Below are positions 1 through 5,072 of a stretch of 11,925 bases of DNA, in pieces (position 1 is the first letter of the stretch; each line of letters starts with the position of its first letter). The stretch is from assembly GCA_031401815.1 (NCBI GenBank), contig JANNRW010000165.1:1-11925 (forward strand), in the 5' to 3' direction. A program made the position numbers and the translations under genes. The DNA is from JANNRW01 sp031401815. GTDB lineage: Bacteria > Desulfobacterota > Desulfuromonadia > Geobacterales > DSM-12255. The notes beneath the pieces are model-generated. The model saw nothing but the letters and a program-made list of their open reading frames with translations, was not told where the DNA came from and ran no database searches.

Positions 1-104
1 CATCCGCGGAGAAAGCCGTTTTTTCAGCTTTAAGGCTGATGGAACGGCTTTTTGTGGTTTTTGGGTGGGGAGAGTGGGGGGGCTGAGGGATTGTGCCATC
101 TTGG
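1..104 (+). repeat. R1 intergenic repeat, copy 1 (cut by window start)
   Basis: First of six related copies of a non-coding repeat that separates the TA modules. This copy has the hairpin/terminator core, the G-rich stretch that follows it, and the GTGCCATCTTGG motif, but lacks the distal part (from TAGACCCCAAAG on) seen in copies 2, 4 and 6. The start of the repeat lies outside the window. The other copies are at 932-1130, 2181-2327, 3328-3535, 5293-5391 and 6428-6628, all in the same orientation. I found them by eye alignment, so the boundaries are approximate. Confidence 0.8.
13..53 (+). terminator. Rho-independent terminator-like hairpin of R1 copy 1
   Basis: AAGCCGTTTTTTCAGC pairs with GCTGATGGAACGGCTT across a short CTTTAAG-type loop and is followed by a T run. 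In this copy the outer 8 bp (AAGCCGTT/AACGGCTT) are fully Watson-Crick. It would end transcription of whatever gene lies to the left of the window. Confidence 0.65.
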
Positions 105-150
105 GCGATCAAATGATTTTCCTGTCTAGCTCCTTTATTGATTAATAACG

Positions 151-179
151 TTGACAATTTATTCACCTAGCCAGATAAT
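151..179 (+). promoter_or_regulatory. Sigma-70 promoter of the phd-vapC operon
   Basis: TTGACA at 151-156 and GATAAT at 174-179 are separated by exactly 17 nt, which is close to the vegetative consensus. The predicted transcription start falls about 20-25 nt before the phd ATG at 210. TGTCTAG (123-129) and CTAGACA (180-186) flank the promoter as inverted arms and could form an operator for Phd autorepression. The promoter call is direct from sequence; the operator role is inference. Confidence 0.7.
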
Positions 180-209
180 CTAGACAGCTACGAGTAAAGG
201 AGTAAATAC

Positions 210-470
210 ATGCCGTCTACAGCTTGGCGTCTTCAGGACGCCAAAAATCAGTTCAGCAAGGTGGTTGAGGCAGCGCTCCACGGCGAACCACAACATGTTA
301 CCAGACGCGGACGTGAGGTGGTTGTGATTGTTGCCGCAGAGGAGTTTGATCGGCTGGAGAGATTCTCTCAGGCTGCAATGCCCGGATTTGCCGAGCATTT
401 ACTCGCTTTGCCGAAGGATGATGGTGACTTTGACAGGCTGCCGTATGTAAGCCGGGAGGTTGAGTTCTGA
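210..470 (+). CDS. Phd/YefM-family type II antitoxin
   Basis: An 86-residue protein of the Phd/YefM family, which binds and neutralises the partner toxin and represses its own operon. The N-terminus has the family pattern: W-x-L-Q-D-A-K-x-x-F-S-x-V-V at residues 6-19, then H-V-T-R-R-G-R-E-V-V-V-I-V at 29-41 and the E-E-F-D-R-L helix. The variable C-terminal tail (about 50-86) is the expected toxin-binding part. The start is supported by AAAGGAG at 196-202, 7 nt before the ATG, and by a near-consensus promoter upstream. The TGA overlaps the ATG of the following PIN toxin by one base, so translation is probably coupled. The family assignment is confident; partnership follows from the overlap. 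Confidence 0.9.
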   Translation: MPSTAWRLQDAKNQFSKVVEAALHGEPQHVTRRGREVVVIVAAEEFDRLERFSQAAMPGFAEHLLALPKDDGDFDRLPYVSREVEF

Positions 471-877
471 TGTGGCTGCTGGATACCATGGTGATTTCGG
501 AACTTCGCAAAAAATCTCCTGATGCTGGCGTGATTTCCTGGTTGACGTCAGTACCGCAAGAAAAGTTGTATCTCAGTGTGGCAACGCTCAGCGAGATTCA
601 GCGTGGCATTGCTCAACAGAGAAGCAAAGATGATCTTTTTGCCGCACGGCTACAGCGTTGGCTGGATACGTTGAAGAAGAACTATGCTGATCGGATTCTG
701 CCGATAACACCTGAGATAGCCTGCCAGTGGGGTGAGCTTACTGCCACTGTCGGCCATGACGGTGTCGATGTCATCATAGCTGCCACTGCCCTACAGCACA
801 ACTTCACGGTGGTGACTCGTAATGAACGACATTTCAGACTTTTTGGGGTTGTCGTTCATAATCCTTATTTGATGTAA
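470..877 (+). CDS. vapC: PIN-domain toxin, FitB-type VapC ribonuclease
   Basis: A 135-residue PIN-domain protein, the predicted Mg2+-dependent RNase of the module. The start M-W-L-L-D-T-x-V-I-S-E-L (D5, E11), the S-E-I acidic residue E42, V-D-V-I-I-A-A-T-A (D100) and the T-R-N-E-R-H-F strand with its C-terminal V-x-N-P-Y match the FitB-like subgroup. Two positions differ from the usual pattern: residue 7 is Met where L-L-D-T-N is normal, and residue 121 is His where T-R-N-x-x-D-F is common. His also occurs in the family at 121, so activity is not excluded. The ATG overlaps the phd stop by one base. The length is typical for the family. Confidence 0.9.
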   Translation: MWLLDTMVISELRKKSPDAGVISWLTSVPQEKLYLSVATLSEIQRGIAQQRSKDDLFAARLQRWLDTLKKNYADRILPITPEIACQWGELTATVGHDGVDVIIAATALQHNFTVVTRNERHFRLFGVVVHNPYLM

Positions 878-893
878 TCATTTCAGGAAGTAA

Positions 894-920
894 CTCTTAA
901 AAAGAGCAGACCCTTTTTTT
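894..920 (+). terminator. Weak terminator-like hairpin after vapC
   Basis: CTCTT (894-898) and AAGAG (902-906) form a 5-bp hairpin, followed by CAGACCC and a run of seven T. The stem is weak and the T run is displaced by 7 nt, so this is only suggestive. The stronger R1 hairpin lies 60 nt further on. Confidence 0.3.
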
Positions 921-931
921 GTGCCATCTTA

Positions 932-1130
932 GGGTTGAATGGTTGCCGGGGGCAGGGCCATTTGCTGTTGTGGAGAGGAAGCCGTTTTTTTCAGCTAAAA
1001 AGCTGATGGAGCGGCTTTTTTGTGTTTTTTGGGGCGGGGAGGGGGCAGGGGCCTGTCATCTTGGTAGACCCCAAAGGTTCTCAGGCTTCATCAGTCTTGT
1101 GGGAAATGGGGAGTTGACCCTATCATCTTT
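932..1130 (+). repeat. R1 intergenic repeat, copy 2
   Basis: A nearly complete copy. It has the head GGTTGAATGGTTGCC, the GAGAGGAAGCCG hairpin core, a G-rich stretch, CATCTTGGTAGACCCC, then a distal part ending in GGGGAGTTGACCCTATCATC. It is very similar to copy 4 throughout. It lies between the vapC gene and the stop codon of the oppositely oriented RelE/HTH operon. Immediately before the head, at 921-930, is an extra GTGCCATCTT, a motif that is internal in other copies. Confidence 0.85.
979..1021 (+). terminator. Terminator-like hairpin of R1 copy 2
   Basis: AAGCCG followed by seven T and CAGC pairs with GCTGATGGAGCGGCTT, then six T. The loop is TAAAAA. G-U pairs extend the stem only in the plus-strand transcript. 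It lies downstream of vapC and would end that operon. Confidence 0.65.
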
Positions 1131-1163
1131 CGCCGATAATGTTCGAGAATTTTCAAAAGTGCC

Positions 1164-1547
1164 CTACGGCAAAGAAGGTGTCAAATCATCCATATCGCAA
1201 CTCAAAGCCAGCGACAGCCGTTTCAAGAGCGCAACCGATGGTTCACGTTTCCCTTTCTCGATCAGGGACAGGGCCGAGGTGGTGACGTTGCAGGCAGAGG
1301 CAAGGGTGGCGAGAGTAAGACCACGATATTCGCGCCAGACCTTGAGTGGATGCTCATCGGAAAGCAGCCGCTCGACAAGCGCATCGGGGAAAAGCTCTGC
1401 TTCTCCCGAAGTAATCTGCGACGTAGCGGCATCAAAGGCTTGGATATCCTCCAGCATTTCAGCGGACTCAAGCAGGTGCTCGAATTCATGGTAAGGGATA
1501 ACGGCGTATTCCGGTATGCCGTCGTGTGAAATAATCTGTACGTTCAT
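1164..1547 (-). CDS. Antitoxin with Phd-like N-terminus and C-terminal XRE-type HTH
   Basis: A 127-residue antitoxin, second gene of a minus-strand operon with RelE. Residues about 10-30 (G-I-P-E-Y-A-V-I-P-Y-H-E-F-E-H-L-L-E) resemble the start of Phd-like antitoxins. Residues about 68-124 form a HTH_3/XRE domain, with L-A-S-A-C-N-V-T-T-S-A-L-S-L-I-E-K-G-K-R-E-P-S as the helix-turn-helix and the following E-K-G-x-R-x-P signature. It probably neutralises RelE and represses the operon. GAGGAG lies about 10 nt before the ATG, inside the end of relE, and the ATG overlaps the relE stop by 4 nt. The reversed order (toxin first) matches HigBA-like operons. The HTH is confident; the Phd-like N-terminus is a pattern match. 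Confidence 0.88.
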   Translation of the reverse strand: MNVQIISHDGIPEYAVIPYHEFEHLLESAEMLEDIQAFDAATSQITSGEAELFPDALVERLLSDEHPLKVWREYRGLTLATLASACNVTTSALSLIEKGKREPSVALLKRLSLALSCDMDDLTPSLP

Positions 1548-1801
1548 TTGTAGATGTCTCCTCTCGAGCCGGCATCAACCACCAGAATCAGCAGTTCGCT
1601 ATCACTGATCCGACAGATAACCCGGTATTTGCCACAACGCAGCCGCCACCCTGCGCGCCCCTGTAGCGGTTTGAAGTCTCCTGTATAGGTGTACGGAGAT
1701 TGGGCAATGACAAGCAGTTCTGCCCTGATCTTCGTGGCTGTTTCACGGGGCATCTTAAGCAACCCCTTTATAGCCTGTTTGTGGTAGTTGATGGTGTACA
1801 T
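1544..1801 (-). CDS. relE: RelE/ParE-superfamily mRNA interferase toxin
   Basis: An 85-residue RelE-type protein. Its hallmarks are an N-terminal Y-x-x-x-A-I-K-G-L-L-K-M-P helix, the K-P-L-Q-G-R-A-G-W-R-L-R-C-G-K-Y-R-V-I core (residues 44-62) with the catalytic-type arginines, and the C-terminal V-x-x-x-G-S-R-G-D-I-Y-K. The family cleaves mRNA at the ribosome. I chose the ATG at 1801 because it begins the conserved domain and gives the family length. The reading frame stays open upstream to 1978, but that part is hydrophobic, unlike RelE, and overlaps repeat R2. No good ribosome binding site is visible before the ATG. It overlaps the antitoxin start by 4 nt. Confidence 0.88.
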   Translation of the reverse strand: MYTINYHKQAIKGLLKMPRETATKIRAELLVIAQSPYTYTGDFKPLQGRAGWRLRCGKYRVICRISDSELLILVVDAGSRGDIYK

Positions 1802-1807
1802 GGTCAA

Positions 1808-1836
1808 AATATAACTCATAGTCAACAATAATGCAA
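1808..1836 (-). promoter_or_regulatory. Candidate promoter of the relE-HTH operon
   Basis: On the minus strand TTGCAT (1831-1836) and TATATT (1808-1813) are 17 nt apart. The -10 box ends only 6 nt before the relE ATG, so a transcript would start at or very near the start codon, consistent with the missing Shine-Dalgarno sequence. The -35 box is only a 4/6 match. Confidence 0.4.
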
Positions 1837-1905
1837 TTGTTTGTAAACATAGCAATACGAGGTTAAGAAACAACAGATTCAGATGCTGGTTGAATATCAT
1901 GAAAT

Positions 1906-2050
1906 ACCCGCCGGATAGTATTAGAATTATTGACAAAGCCAGCGTATTGATGCAACTAAATATGCAACTAAATAACACTTATTGTTCTGCGATGCCGGTT
2001 TTCCGATTAAATGCCTGTTATGCTGAAGGTTTCGCGCACCCTGCGCGAGT
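1906..2050 (+). repeat. R2 intergenic repeat, copy 1
   Basis: Begins at ACCCGCCGGATAG and continues through TTAGAATTATTGACAAAG, GCGTATTGATGCA, CACTTATTGTTCTGCGATGC and TGTTATG. It ends in the hairpin CGCGC-ACCCT-GCGCG. The other copies are at 3192-3327 and 6281-6427, each followed directly by R1. Here a 125-bp element separates R2 from R1. This copy also has a tandem duplication of ATGCAACTAAAT (1950-1961 and 1962-1973) absent from the others. Confidence 0.8.
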
Positions 2051-2054
2051 TGTC

Positions 2055-2179
2055 ATTCCAATTCCAGATCAAGAGTGATATCAAGGCGGCGAGGATTGAG
2101 GCGACGAAGGCATACAACAGGTATGTTGAAGAGCTGAAGACGAGCCAACAAAGATAGCGCCTTGATATGGAATTGGAAT
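2055..2179. mobile_element. MITE-like element with terminal inverted repeats
   Basis: The ends are inverted repeats: ATTCCAATTCC at 2055-2065 with GGAATTGGAAT at 2169-2179, and inside them ATATCAAGGCG with CGCCTTGATAT. The left arm carries about 12 extra bases between the two blocks. The element sits exactly where R2 joins R1; in the two other R2-R1 units the two repeats are contiguous, so this is an insertion. The inner 70 bp encode no transposase. A 48-codon frame (2011-2157) crosses the junction and ends in a charged helical stretch (I-K-A-A-R-I-E-A-T-K-A-Y), but it has no ribosome binding site and is probably fortuitous. No clear target duplication longer than 2 bp is visible. Confidence 0.6.
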
Positions 2180-2180
2180 C

Positions 2181-2327
2181 AGAGGGTTGAATGGTTGCCT
2201 CGGGTCGAGCCAATTGCTGTTCTGGAGAGGAAGCCGTTTTTTCAGCTTTTAAGGCTGATGGAGCGGCTTTTTGTGTTTTTGGGGCGGGAAGAGCGGGGGG
2301 AAGTAATATTTGGAATGTGCAGATGGG
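2181..2327 (+). repeat. R1 intergenic repeat, copy 3
   Basis: Starts AGAGGGTTGAATGGTTGCC and has the full hairpin core and G-rich stretch to about 2300. The distal TAGACCCC... part is missing. Instead it passes into GTGCAGATGGGA (about 2316-2327), which resembles GCGCAGATGGGA in copy 5, so copies 3 and 5 share a different right end from copies 2, 4 and 6. The 176 bp from here to the next gene hold only unassigned sequence and that gene's promoter. Confidence 0.8.
2231..2272 (+). terminator. Terminator-like hairpin of R1 copy 3
   Basis: AAGCCGTTTTTTCAGC pairs with GCTGATGGAGCGGCTT around a TTTTAAG loop, followed by a T run (TTTTTGTGTTTTT). It has the same structure and plus-strand G-U logic as the other copies. 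Confidence 0.65.
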
Positions 2328-2439
2328 ATACCGGGTGAGCACACAGTTGCGACTCAAGAACATTCTTTGGGAGTGGTCTATTAAGGGCTTCAATAGAAAA
2401 ATAACAACCAGCGTCTAAGGGGTTCCCTTCATATTGCAG

Positions 2440-2477
2440 TTTACAAACGCTAAGAATTGTATATAGTTACCATATAC
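2440..2477 (+). promoter_or_regulatory. Promoter with overlapping palindromic operator of the higB operon
   Basis: TTTACA (2440-2445) and TATAGT (2462-2467) are 16 nt apart. A palindrome GTATAT-N7-ATATAC (2459-2477) covers the -10 box and is a good candidate operator. The partner gene downstream is too short to carry a recognisable DNA-binding domain, so the repressor is not obvious. The toxin ATG follows at 2504. Confidence 0.55.
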
Positions 2478-2503
2478 TTTTCCGTATTGGAGTCCTTTCA
2501 ATC

Positions 2504-2872
2504 ATGGGAGCAAAGCAATCACAGGCTTCTTATTCGTACGATTTTGCTCAAATTGGAGAGAAGGTGCCCATGATTGAGTTTCTTGATTCACTCCATGTCA
2601 AGGAACGTGCTAAAGTATTTGCATACATGGAAAAACTGGTTGAATTGAAGAACGCCGAATTGCAGCCCAAAGAAAATCTTTCCAAACATCTGACAGAAGG
2701 TATTTTTGAAATGAGAGTGACCTTTGAAAGCAGAATCGCGAGAGTTCTTTACTTTTACGAAGTTGAGCGAAAGGTTATCTTTTCACACGGGTTTGTGAAA
2801 AAGAGTCAGAAAACGCCAGCTGCGGAGATTTCACGTGCATTGACAATCCGCAAAATGGTACAGGGAGCGTAA
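2504..2872 (+). CDS. HigB-like toxin, phage Gp49-like family
   Basis: A 122-residue protein of the Gp49-like/HigB group (RelE superfamily), a predicted ribosome-dependent mRNA interferase. Diagnostic stretches are V-P-M-I-E-F-L-D-S-L (about 21-30), K-E-R-A-K-V-F-A-Y, L-S-K-H-L-T-E-G-I-F-E-M-R-V (about 59-72), R-I-A-R-V-L-Y-F-Y and the C-terminal H-G-F-V-K-K-S-Q-K-T-P-x-x-E-I. The toxin is the first gene, as is usual for HigBA. TTGGAG lies about 11 nt before the ATG, a long spacing. The partner starts 1 nt after the stop. The N-terminal 15 residues are extra compared with the core domain. All conserved motifs look intact. Confidence 0.9.
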   Translation: MGAKQSQASYSYDFAQIGEKVPMIEFLDSLHVKERAKVFAYMEKLVELKNAELQPKENLSKHLTEGIFEMRVTFESRIARVLYFYEVERKVIFSHGFVKKSQKTPAAEISRALTIRKMVQGA

Positions 2873-2873
2873 C

Positions 2874-3068
2874 ATGACCATAGCAAAAGACTATCTACGA
2901 CAGCAGATGAACAATACTGAATTTCATCAGAGTTTTCTCAATGAGAAAGCTCGGCTTGATATTGAATATCAGCTTGAAGATCTGAAGCGTGATATTACCT
3001 GTAGCAAACCGGTTAAGGAATTGATCGGGAAAATAGACCGGATTGAGCAGTTTATTCAGGCGGCCTGA
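2874..3068 (+). CDS. Short HigA-like antitoxin lacking an HTH domain
   Basis: A 64-residue protein in the antitoxin position behind HigB, separated from it by one base. Its start (D-Y-L-R-Q-Q-M-N-N-T-E-F-H-Q-S-F-L-N-E-K-A-R-L-D-I-E-Y-Q) follows the pattern of HigA N-terminal arms, which read roughly L-x-x-x-L-x-D-P-E-F-x-x-x-Y-x-x-E. Where HigA proteins go on to a helix-turn-helix of 60-70 residues, this one ends in a lysine- and isoleucine-rich helix. It is probably an antitoxin that can bind toxin but not DNA. Whether it is a naturally short family or a truncation is unclear. No HTH remains appear in any frame downstream. Confidence 0.7.
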   Translation: MTIAKDYLRQQMNNTEFHQSFLNEKARLDIEYQLEDLKRDITCSKPVKELIGKIDRIEQFIQAA

Positions 3069-3074
3069 AACTTC

Positions 3075-3104
3075 TTGCTTATCTAAAATGAGATAATTAA
3101 GCAG
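3075..3104 (+). terminator. Hairpin after the higB operon
   Basis: TTATCT (3079-3084) pairs with AGATAA (3091-3096) around AAAATG, and TGC/GCA extend the stem beyond a TTAA bulge. There is no T run, so this may be a processing or 3'-stabilising hairpin rather than an intrinsic terminator. Confidence 0.3.
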
Positions 3105-3191
3105 CTAAGCTCTTCCCCCCCTCTCCTTCAGATCCGCCAGCAGAAGGAGCTTCTCGTTTCGTTTAGGGCAAGACAATGGCAGCGTTTGATA

Positions 3192-3327
3192 ACCCGCCGG
3201 ACAGCATTAGAATTATTGACAACGCCTGCGTATTGATGCATTAAAACAACACTTATTGTTCTGCGATGCCGGATTTCTTGATTAAATGCTTGTTATGATT
3301 AGAGGGGCGCTCTTTGCGCGTCTTTAA
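3192..3327 (+). repeat. R2 intergenic repeat, copy 2
   Basis: Begins at AACCCGCCGGACAGCATTAG and shares TTAGAATTATTGACAA, GCGTATTGATGCATT, CACTTATTGTTCTGCGATGC and TTGTTATG with the other copies. It ends in a GGCGC-TCTTT-GCGCG hairpin and runs directly into R1 copy 4. The 120 bp between the higB operon and this repeat have no convincing gene. Confidence 0.8.
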
Positions 3328-3535
3328 AGAGGATTGAATGGTTGCCGGGGGAAGTGAGACTTGCTGTTCTGGAGAGGAAGCCGTTTTTTCAGCTTTAATG
3401 CTGATGGAGCGGCTTTTTGTGTTTTAGGGGGTTGGAAGAGTGGGGATATAGTGCTTCTGTCATCTTGGTAGACCCCAAAGGCTCTCAGGCTTCATTAGAC
3501 TTCTAGGAAATGGGGAGTTGACCCTATCATCTTTC
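3328..3535 (+). repeat. R1 intergenic repeat, copy 4
   Basis: A complete copy with head, hairpin core, CATCTTGGTAGACCCC and the distal part ending GGGGAGTTGACCCTATCATC. It is closest to copy 2 in the distal part. It follows R2 copy 2 without a gap and precedes the DUF104-PIN operon by about 120 bp. Confidence 0.85.
3378..3418 (+). terminator. Terminator-like hairpin of R1 copy 4
   Basis: AAGCCGTTTTTTCAGC pairs with GCTGATGGAGCGGCTT around a TTTAAT loop, followed by TTTTTGTGTTTT. It has the same form as the other R1 hairpins. Confidence 0.65.
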
Positions 3536-3652
3536 TGATTTCCCCTTAAACTCTCAACGTCCCCTCCAGGACGTTGATTCTAATTGCTGCATACGTTAAA
3601 AGATGATAAATATTTGATTATTTTCCATTTGTTGAAAAAACAGGAGACCTCC

Positions 3653-3874
3653 ATGTATAAAACAGTTGAGGCAACTTATCGAAATGGATATTTTTTTCCA
3701 TCCGAGCCACTTCACGTTTCATCAACTGACCGTGTTTTGCTGACAATTATACCTGGTGGGAAGCAAGCACCAGTTTCAAACGTGCATTCCCTGCGTGGAG
3801 CTTTCAAGGGGAGGCTTAGCACTGTGAGCGAATTTATTGCCGCTAAAGCTCAAGAAAAAGAACTCGAAATATGA
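3653..3874 (+). CDS. AF2212/DUF104-type antitoxin
   Basis: A 73-residue protein whose first half (K-T-V-E-A-T-Y-R-N-G-Y-F-F-P-S-E-P-L at residues 3-20, then D-R-V-L-L-T-I-I-P) matches the AF2212-like/DUF104 antitoxin pattern of a small beta barrel found in VapB-type partners of PIN toxins. The C-terminal half (S-L-R-G-A-F-K-G-R-L then a lysine/glutamate-rich helix) is the likely toxin-binding tail. I chose the ATG at 3653 because AGGAG sits 8 nt upstream and the family motif starts at residue 2. The frame is open to 3584, but that extension has no binding site. The stop overlaps the PIN gene by 4 nt. Confidence 0.82.
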   Translation: MYKTVEATYRNGYFFPSEPLHVSSTDRVLLTIIPGGKQAPVSNVHSLRGAFKGRLSTVSEFIAAKAQEKELEI

Positions 3875-4275
3875 AGCGTCATGTTTTGGATGCCTGTGCG
3901 TTGCTTGCCTATTTCAATGATGAAGAGGGCGCGGCTGTTATTGAAGAGCTATTTACAAGCAACAAAGAGATCTTCATGTCGGTGGTTAATCTGTATGAGG
4001 TTTGCTATGATGCTGCCCGATCATCAGGAGATGAGCACGCCGTAATAGAAATTCTGGAAACGGTAAAGCAGCTTCCCATCGTGGTAGTGTGGGAAGTAAA
4101 TGATGCGCTATTGCAGGCATCAGCTCACTTCAAGATACGCTACAAAATCTCACTTGCCGACTCGTTTGCACTTGGTTTAGCCGATGTTTTCGATGCAGTT
4201 ATTGTCAGTGCCGATCACCATGAATTTGAACCGGTAGCGCAAGCTGGAGAGATTTCCGTTCTATGGTTCAGATAG
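3871..4275 (+). CDS. vapC: PIN-domain ribonuclease toxin (VapC-like)
   Basis: A 134-residue PIN protein. The acidic metal-binding set is visible: D7 in V-L-D-A-C-A-L-L-A-Y, E43 in N-L-Y-E-V-C-Y, D97 in S-L-A-D-S-F-A-L-G-L-A and D115 in V-S-A-D-H-H-E-F. The spacing and length are normal for VapC, so the enzyme should be an active Mg2+-dependent RNase. ATG and the antitoxin stop overlap as ATGA, implying translational coupling. It belongs to a different PIN subgroup from the toxin at 470-877: the start motif is L-D-A-C-A-L-L-A-Y rather than L-L-D-T-x-V-I-S-E-L, so the two are not recent duplicates. Confidence 0.92.
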   Translation: MKRHVLDACALLAYFNDEEGAAVIEELFTSNKEIFMSVVNLYEVCYDAARSSGDEHAVIEILETVKQLPIVVVWEVNDALLQASAHFKIRYKISLADSFALGLADVFDAVIVSADHHEFEPVAQAGEISVLWFR

Positions 4276-4326
4276 TGTTTGAATCTGTTCGAATAAAGCG
4301 TCTGTAAAAAGACAGATGCTATTAAA

Positions 4327-4452
4327 CGGAACTTGTTTTTGTGCTGGCAGAGGGGTGGGTTAAGTGACAACAGGTAAGGACAACCAGACAATTCTTGAAC
4401 GCCGCTTTTCCGGGTTGATACCGGAGAGCGGCGTTTTTTTCAGGGGCTCTTA
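4327..4452 (+). repeat. R3 direct repeat, left copy
   Basis: About 126 bp from CGGAACTTGT through GTGCTGGCAGAGGGGTGGGT, GTGACAACAGG, GGACAACCAGACAATTC and a strong terminator to CAGGGGCTCTTA. A second copy at 5073-5199 is about 90% identical by eye. Together they bracket the BrnT-BrnA operon. R3 is unrelated to R1 and R2 in sequence, but like R1 it follows a TA operon and holds a terminator. Confidence 0.85.
4398..4440 (+). terminator. Rho-independent terminator in R3, left copy
   Basis: AACGCCGCT pairs with AGCGGCGTT, an inner TCCGG/CCGGA extends the stem around GTTGATA, and seven T follow. It would end the DUF104-PIN operon. Confidence 0.85.
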
Positions 4453-4530
4453 AAAAAGGCGAAAAAAGTGAAATATGGGAAGTAACCGGATTCCCCCTTG
4501 GCTATCAAATGAAAACAGAAGGATAGATTT

Positions 4531-4815
4531 GTGAAAATTCGTGGTATATTCTGGCTTGAATCAATTGTTGAAAAACTGGAACAGAAGCACTCTGTCGTGC
4601 AACAAGAAGTGGTTGAACTTTTTGCCTCGTCACCTCATTATAGATACGTAGAGAAAGGGCACCAGGCGGGTGAAAATGTCTATGCTGCGCTTGGCAGAAC
4701 AGAATCAGGACGTTATCTTATCGTCTTTTTTGTCTTGAAAACAACGCGAAAGGCGCTTGTCATCTCGGCGCGGGATATGACTGCCAATGAGAGGAAACGA
4801 TATGAAGCGAGTTAA
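4531..4815 (+). CDS. brnT: BrnT-family ribonuclease toxin
   Basis: A 94-residue BrnT-like protein (RelE fold, predicted RNase). Its family stretches are K-L-E-Q-K-H-S-V-V-Q-Q-E-V-V-E-L-F (about 16-32), G-E-N-V-Y-A-A-L-G-R-T-E-S-G-R-Y-L-I-V-F-F (about 47-67) and A-L-V-I-S-A-R-D-M-T-A-N-E-R-K-R-Y (about 75-91). The start is GTG with AAGGA about 7 nt upstream. The last 14 bases overlap the antitoxin gene. Toxin-first order is typical for brnTA. The N-terminal W-L-E-S-I-V-E-K-L variant lacks the more common W-D-x-x-K start, so it belongs to a divergent branch. Confidence 0.85.
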   Translation: MKIRGIFWLESIVEKLEQKHSVVQQEVVELFASSPHYRYVEKGHQAGENVYAALGRTESGRYLIVFFVLKTTRKALVISARDMTANERKRYEAS

Positions 4816-5065
4816 AAGCACTGTTTCAAAAGAATCGTCCTATCTGGAAATGGGGGAATACTGGGATAAGCACGATCTGGCTGATAACTGGGAAAGTACG
4901 GAAAAAGTAGATTTCGAGTTCATTGCTGAACCACAGGTAACCTATTTTGCTGTTGAACGGAATCTTTCGGATAAATTACGCCGTATTGCGTTATCTCAAG
5001 GCATTTCCGCAGATACGATGCTGAATATGTGGATACAGGAAAAGATGCTGACGTCAGGGCGATAG
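4802..5065 (+). CDS. brnA: BrnA-like antitoxin (CopG/RHH type)
   Basis: An 87-residue antitoxin. Residues about 17-33 (M-G-E-Y-W-D-K-H-D-L-A-D-N-W-E-S-T) are the characteristic BrnA/CopG-antitoxin toxin-binding motif. The C-terminal half (Y-F-A-V-E-R-N-L-S-D-K-L-R-R-I-A-L-S-Q-G-I-S-A-D-T-M-L-N-M-W-I-Q-E-K) is a ribbon-helix-helix, for dimerisation and operator binding. I prefer the ATG at 4802, since AGAGGA lies 7 nt upstream inside brnT; an in-frame GTG-like start at 4787 would add five residues. It overlaps brnT by 14 nt. Confidence 0.87.
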   Translation: MKRVKSTVSKESSYLEMGEYWDKHDLADNWESTEKVDFEFIAEPQVTYFAVERNLSDKLRRIALSQGISADTMLNMWIQEKMLTSGR

Positions 5066-5072
5066 CAATAAG

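Noticed and set aside
919..1494. 191-codon plus-strand open frame across R1 copy 2 and the HTH antitoxin
   Set aside because: It is a read-through of the repeat followed by the antisense of a well-supported minus-strand gene. No family features are seen and its composition is untypical.
1926..1958. TTGACA in R2 copies 1 and 2 as a conserved promoter
   Set aside because: The hexamer at -10 spacing is a poor match (CATTAA in copy 2), and copy 3 has lost TTGACA.
2007..2393. Minus-strand frame with a membrane-like segment over the MITE-like element
   Set aside because: The hydrophobic stretch is the antisense of a lysine/glutamate-rich frame, a common artefact, and the region is explained as inverted-repeat element plus R1.
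2191..2418. Open frames in R1 copies, such as 2191-2418, 5241-5477 and 6438-6683, that share an E-E-A-V-F-S-A-like peptide
   Set aside because: The shared peptide is only the translation of the repeat hairpin. Codons are constrained by RNA pairing, there is no consistent start or binding site, and the frames end at different points.
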